Assembly (NCBI RefSeq): GCF_018129405.1 | Contig: NZ_JAFCLP010000004.1 | Location: 248,001 to 312,000, forward strand | Reading direction: 5' to 3' | Length of the DNA stretch: 64,000 nucleotides | Source of the DNA: Bradyrhizobium iriomotense | GTDB lineage: Bacteria > Pseudomonadota > Alphaproteobacteria > Rhizobiales > Xanthobacteraceae | Part shown: positions 63,808 to 64,000 of the stretch, piece by piece | Numbering within the stretch: the first letter of the stretch is position 1 | Layout: every line of letters starts with the position of its first letter | The notes under the pieces: generated by a model | The model's database searches: none | Told to the model about the DNA's origin: nothing | The model's input: the letters and a program-made list of their open reading frames with translations, nothing else | Program-made: the position numbers and the translations under genes

Positions 63808-64000
63808 ATCGGACTCTCCATTCTGAGCGGATGATTGTCCCGGAGCAGGTCACGCCACAGCTCGCTGGGACCGAATGCACCGGATTTCGAGATGACATCC
63901 ACGCCGGACCAGCGCCCGCCTTGCAGGATCGAGCGCGGCAATCCGGGAACGATACGTCCTGTGACCTGAAGGGCATGCGCGCCAAGGGCAACACAGGCGG
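63804..64000 (-). CDS. Four-carbon acid sugar kinase (DUF1537 family), C-terminal part only
   Basis: Only the last 64 codons lie in the window; the gene continues beyond 64000. The visible end reads through 'ALGAHALQVTGRIVPGLPRS', 'GGRWSGVDVISKSGAFG' and 'LWRDLLRDNHPLRMESPI'. The 'SKSGAFG' segment is the C-terminal nucleotide-site motif of DUF1537 kinases, which phosphorylate D-threonate, erythronate or related acids at O4. The product would be the substrate of the PdxA2-type enzyme it overlaps. The N-terminal substrate domain is not visible, so the exact acid cannot be named. Confidence 0.8.
   Translation of the reverse strand, partial: ACVALGAHALQVTGRIVPGLPRSILQGGRWSGVDVISKSGAFGPSELWRDLLRDNHPLRMESPI

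Overview
The window is high-GC DNA of an alphaproteobacterium, most likely Bradyrhizobium or a close relative. Evidence: dispersed palindromic intergenic repeats of types I know from Bradyrhizobiaceae, Irr-type iron control elements instead of classical Fur boxes, many ABC/TRAP/Bug binding-protein transporters, and IalB, GFA and IlvD/Edd proteins of rhizobial type. No IS element, CRISPR array, rRNA or phage structural gene was seen. The one RNA gene found is tRNA-Gln(CTG).

Layout. 1-0.6 kb: 3' end of a LysR regulator. 0.8-3.5 kb: a TadE/TadE/TadG set of Flp-pilus-type envelope proteins without the Tad motor. 3.8-4.3 kb: a small secreted protein. 4.6-12.7 kb: acyl-CoA carboxyltransferase, IclR regulator, divergent stand-alone biotin carrier, a TAXI-type TRAP transporter (binding protein and fused permease) and a glutaminase fused to STAS and cyclic-nucleotide-binding domains. 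12.7-18.6 kb: MazG-like protein, carboxymuconolactone-decarboxylase-like protein, a 33-residue membrane microprotein, then an acyl-CoA block: DUF35 protein, Cys-less thiolase-like protein, CaiB CoA-transferase, coiled-coil protein and true thiolase. 18.7-30.7 kb: a sugar-acid regulon around a LacI regulator. A leftward ABC importer-denD-kdgK-eda operon faces a rightward lacI-dehydratase-SDR-SDR run, with matching 14-bp operator candidates before both arms. 31-34 kb: EamA exporter, LysR regulator, site-2 protease and a small membrane protein. 34.2-40 kb: an iron module (TonB, ExbD, ExbB, PiuC-type dioxygenase, siderophore receptor) behind a cluster of Irr-box-like sites. 40.4-45.3 kb: RND efflux pump and an IalB-family protein. 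45.4-50.1 kb: a complete branched-chain amino-acid type (Liv) ABC importer with a terminator hairpin after the binding-protein gene. 50.3-60.5 kb: the least ordinary part. It has a DUF1428 protein, a secreted DUF3616 protein, a large secreted CXXCH protein, a DUF5675-like/lytic-transglycosylase-like fusion, tRNA-Gln, and then a SARP/TolB-like/TPR regulator followed by a (GGY)10-tailed PAP2/vanadium-haloperoxidase-like protein and a G1 (eqolisin-type) glutamic peptidase-like protein. 60.6-64 kb: a four-carbon-acid catabolic cluster (Bug binding protein, iron-type alcohol dehydrogenase, PdxA2, DUF1537 kinase cut by the window end).

How the genes work together. In the sugar-acid regulon, imported acid would be oxidised by a dehydrogenase, dehydrated by the IlvD/Edd enzyme to a 2-keto-3-deoxy acid, phosphorylated by KdgK and cleaved by Eda to pyruvate and a three-carbon phosphate. 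The iron module takes a ferric siderophore through the receptor using its own TonB-ExbB-ExbD. The best candidate for an undescribed system is the regulator/GGY-haloperoxidase-like/G1-peptidase cassette at 56.5-60.5 kb: a tyrosine-glycine tail on an enzyme of a fold that can oxidise halides, translationally coupled to a predicted acid-type peptidase. That reading is inference. The individual domain assignments rest on motifs visible in the translated sequence.
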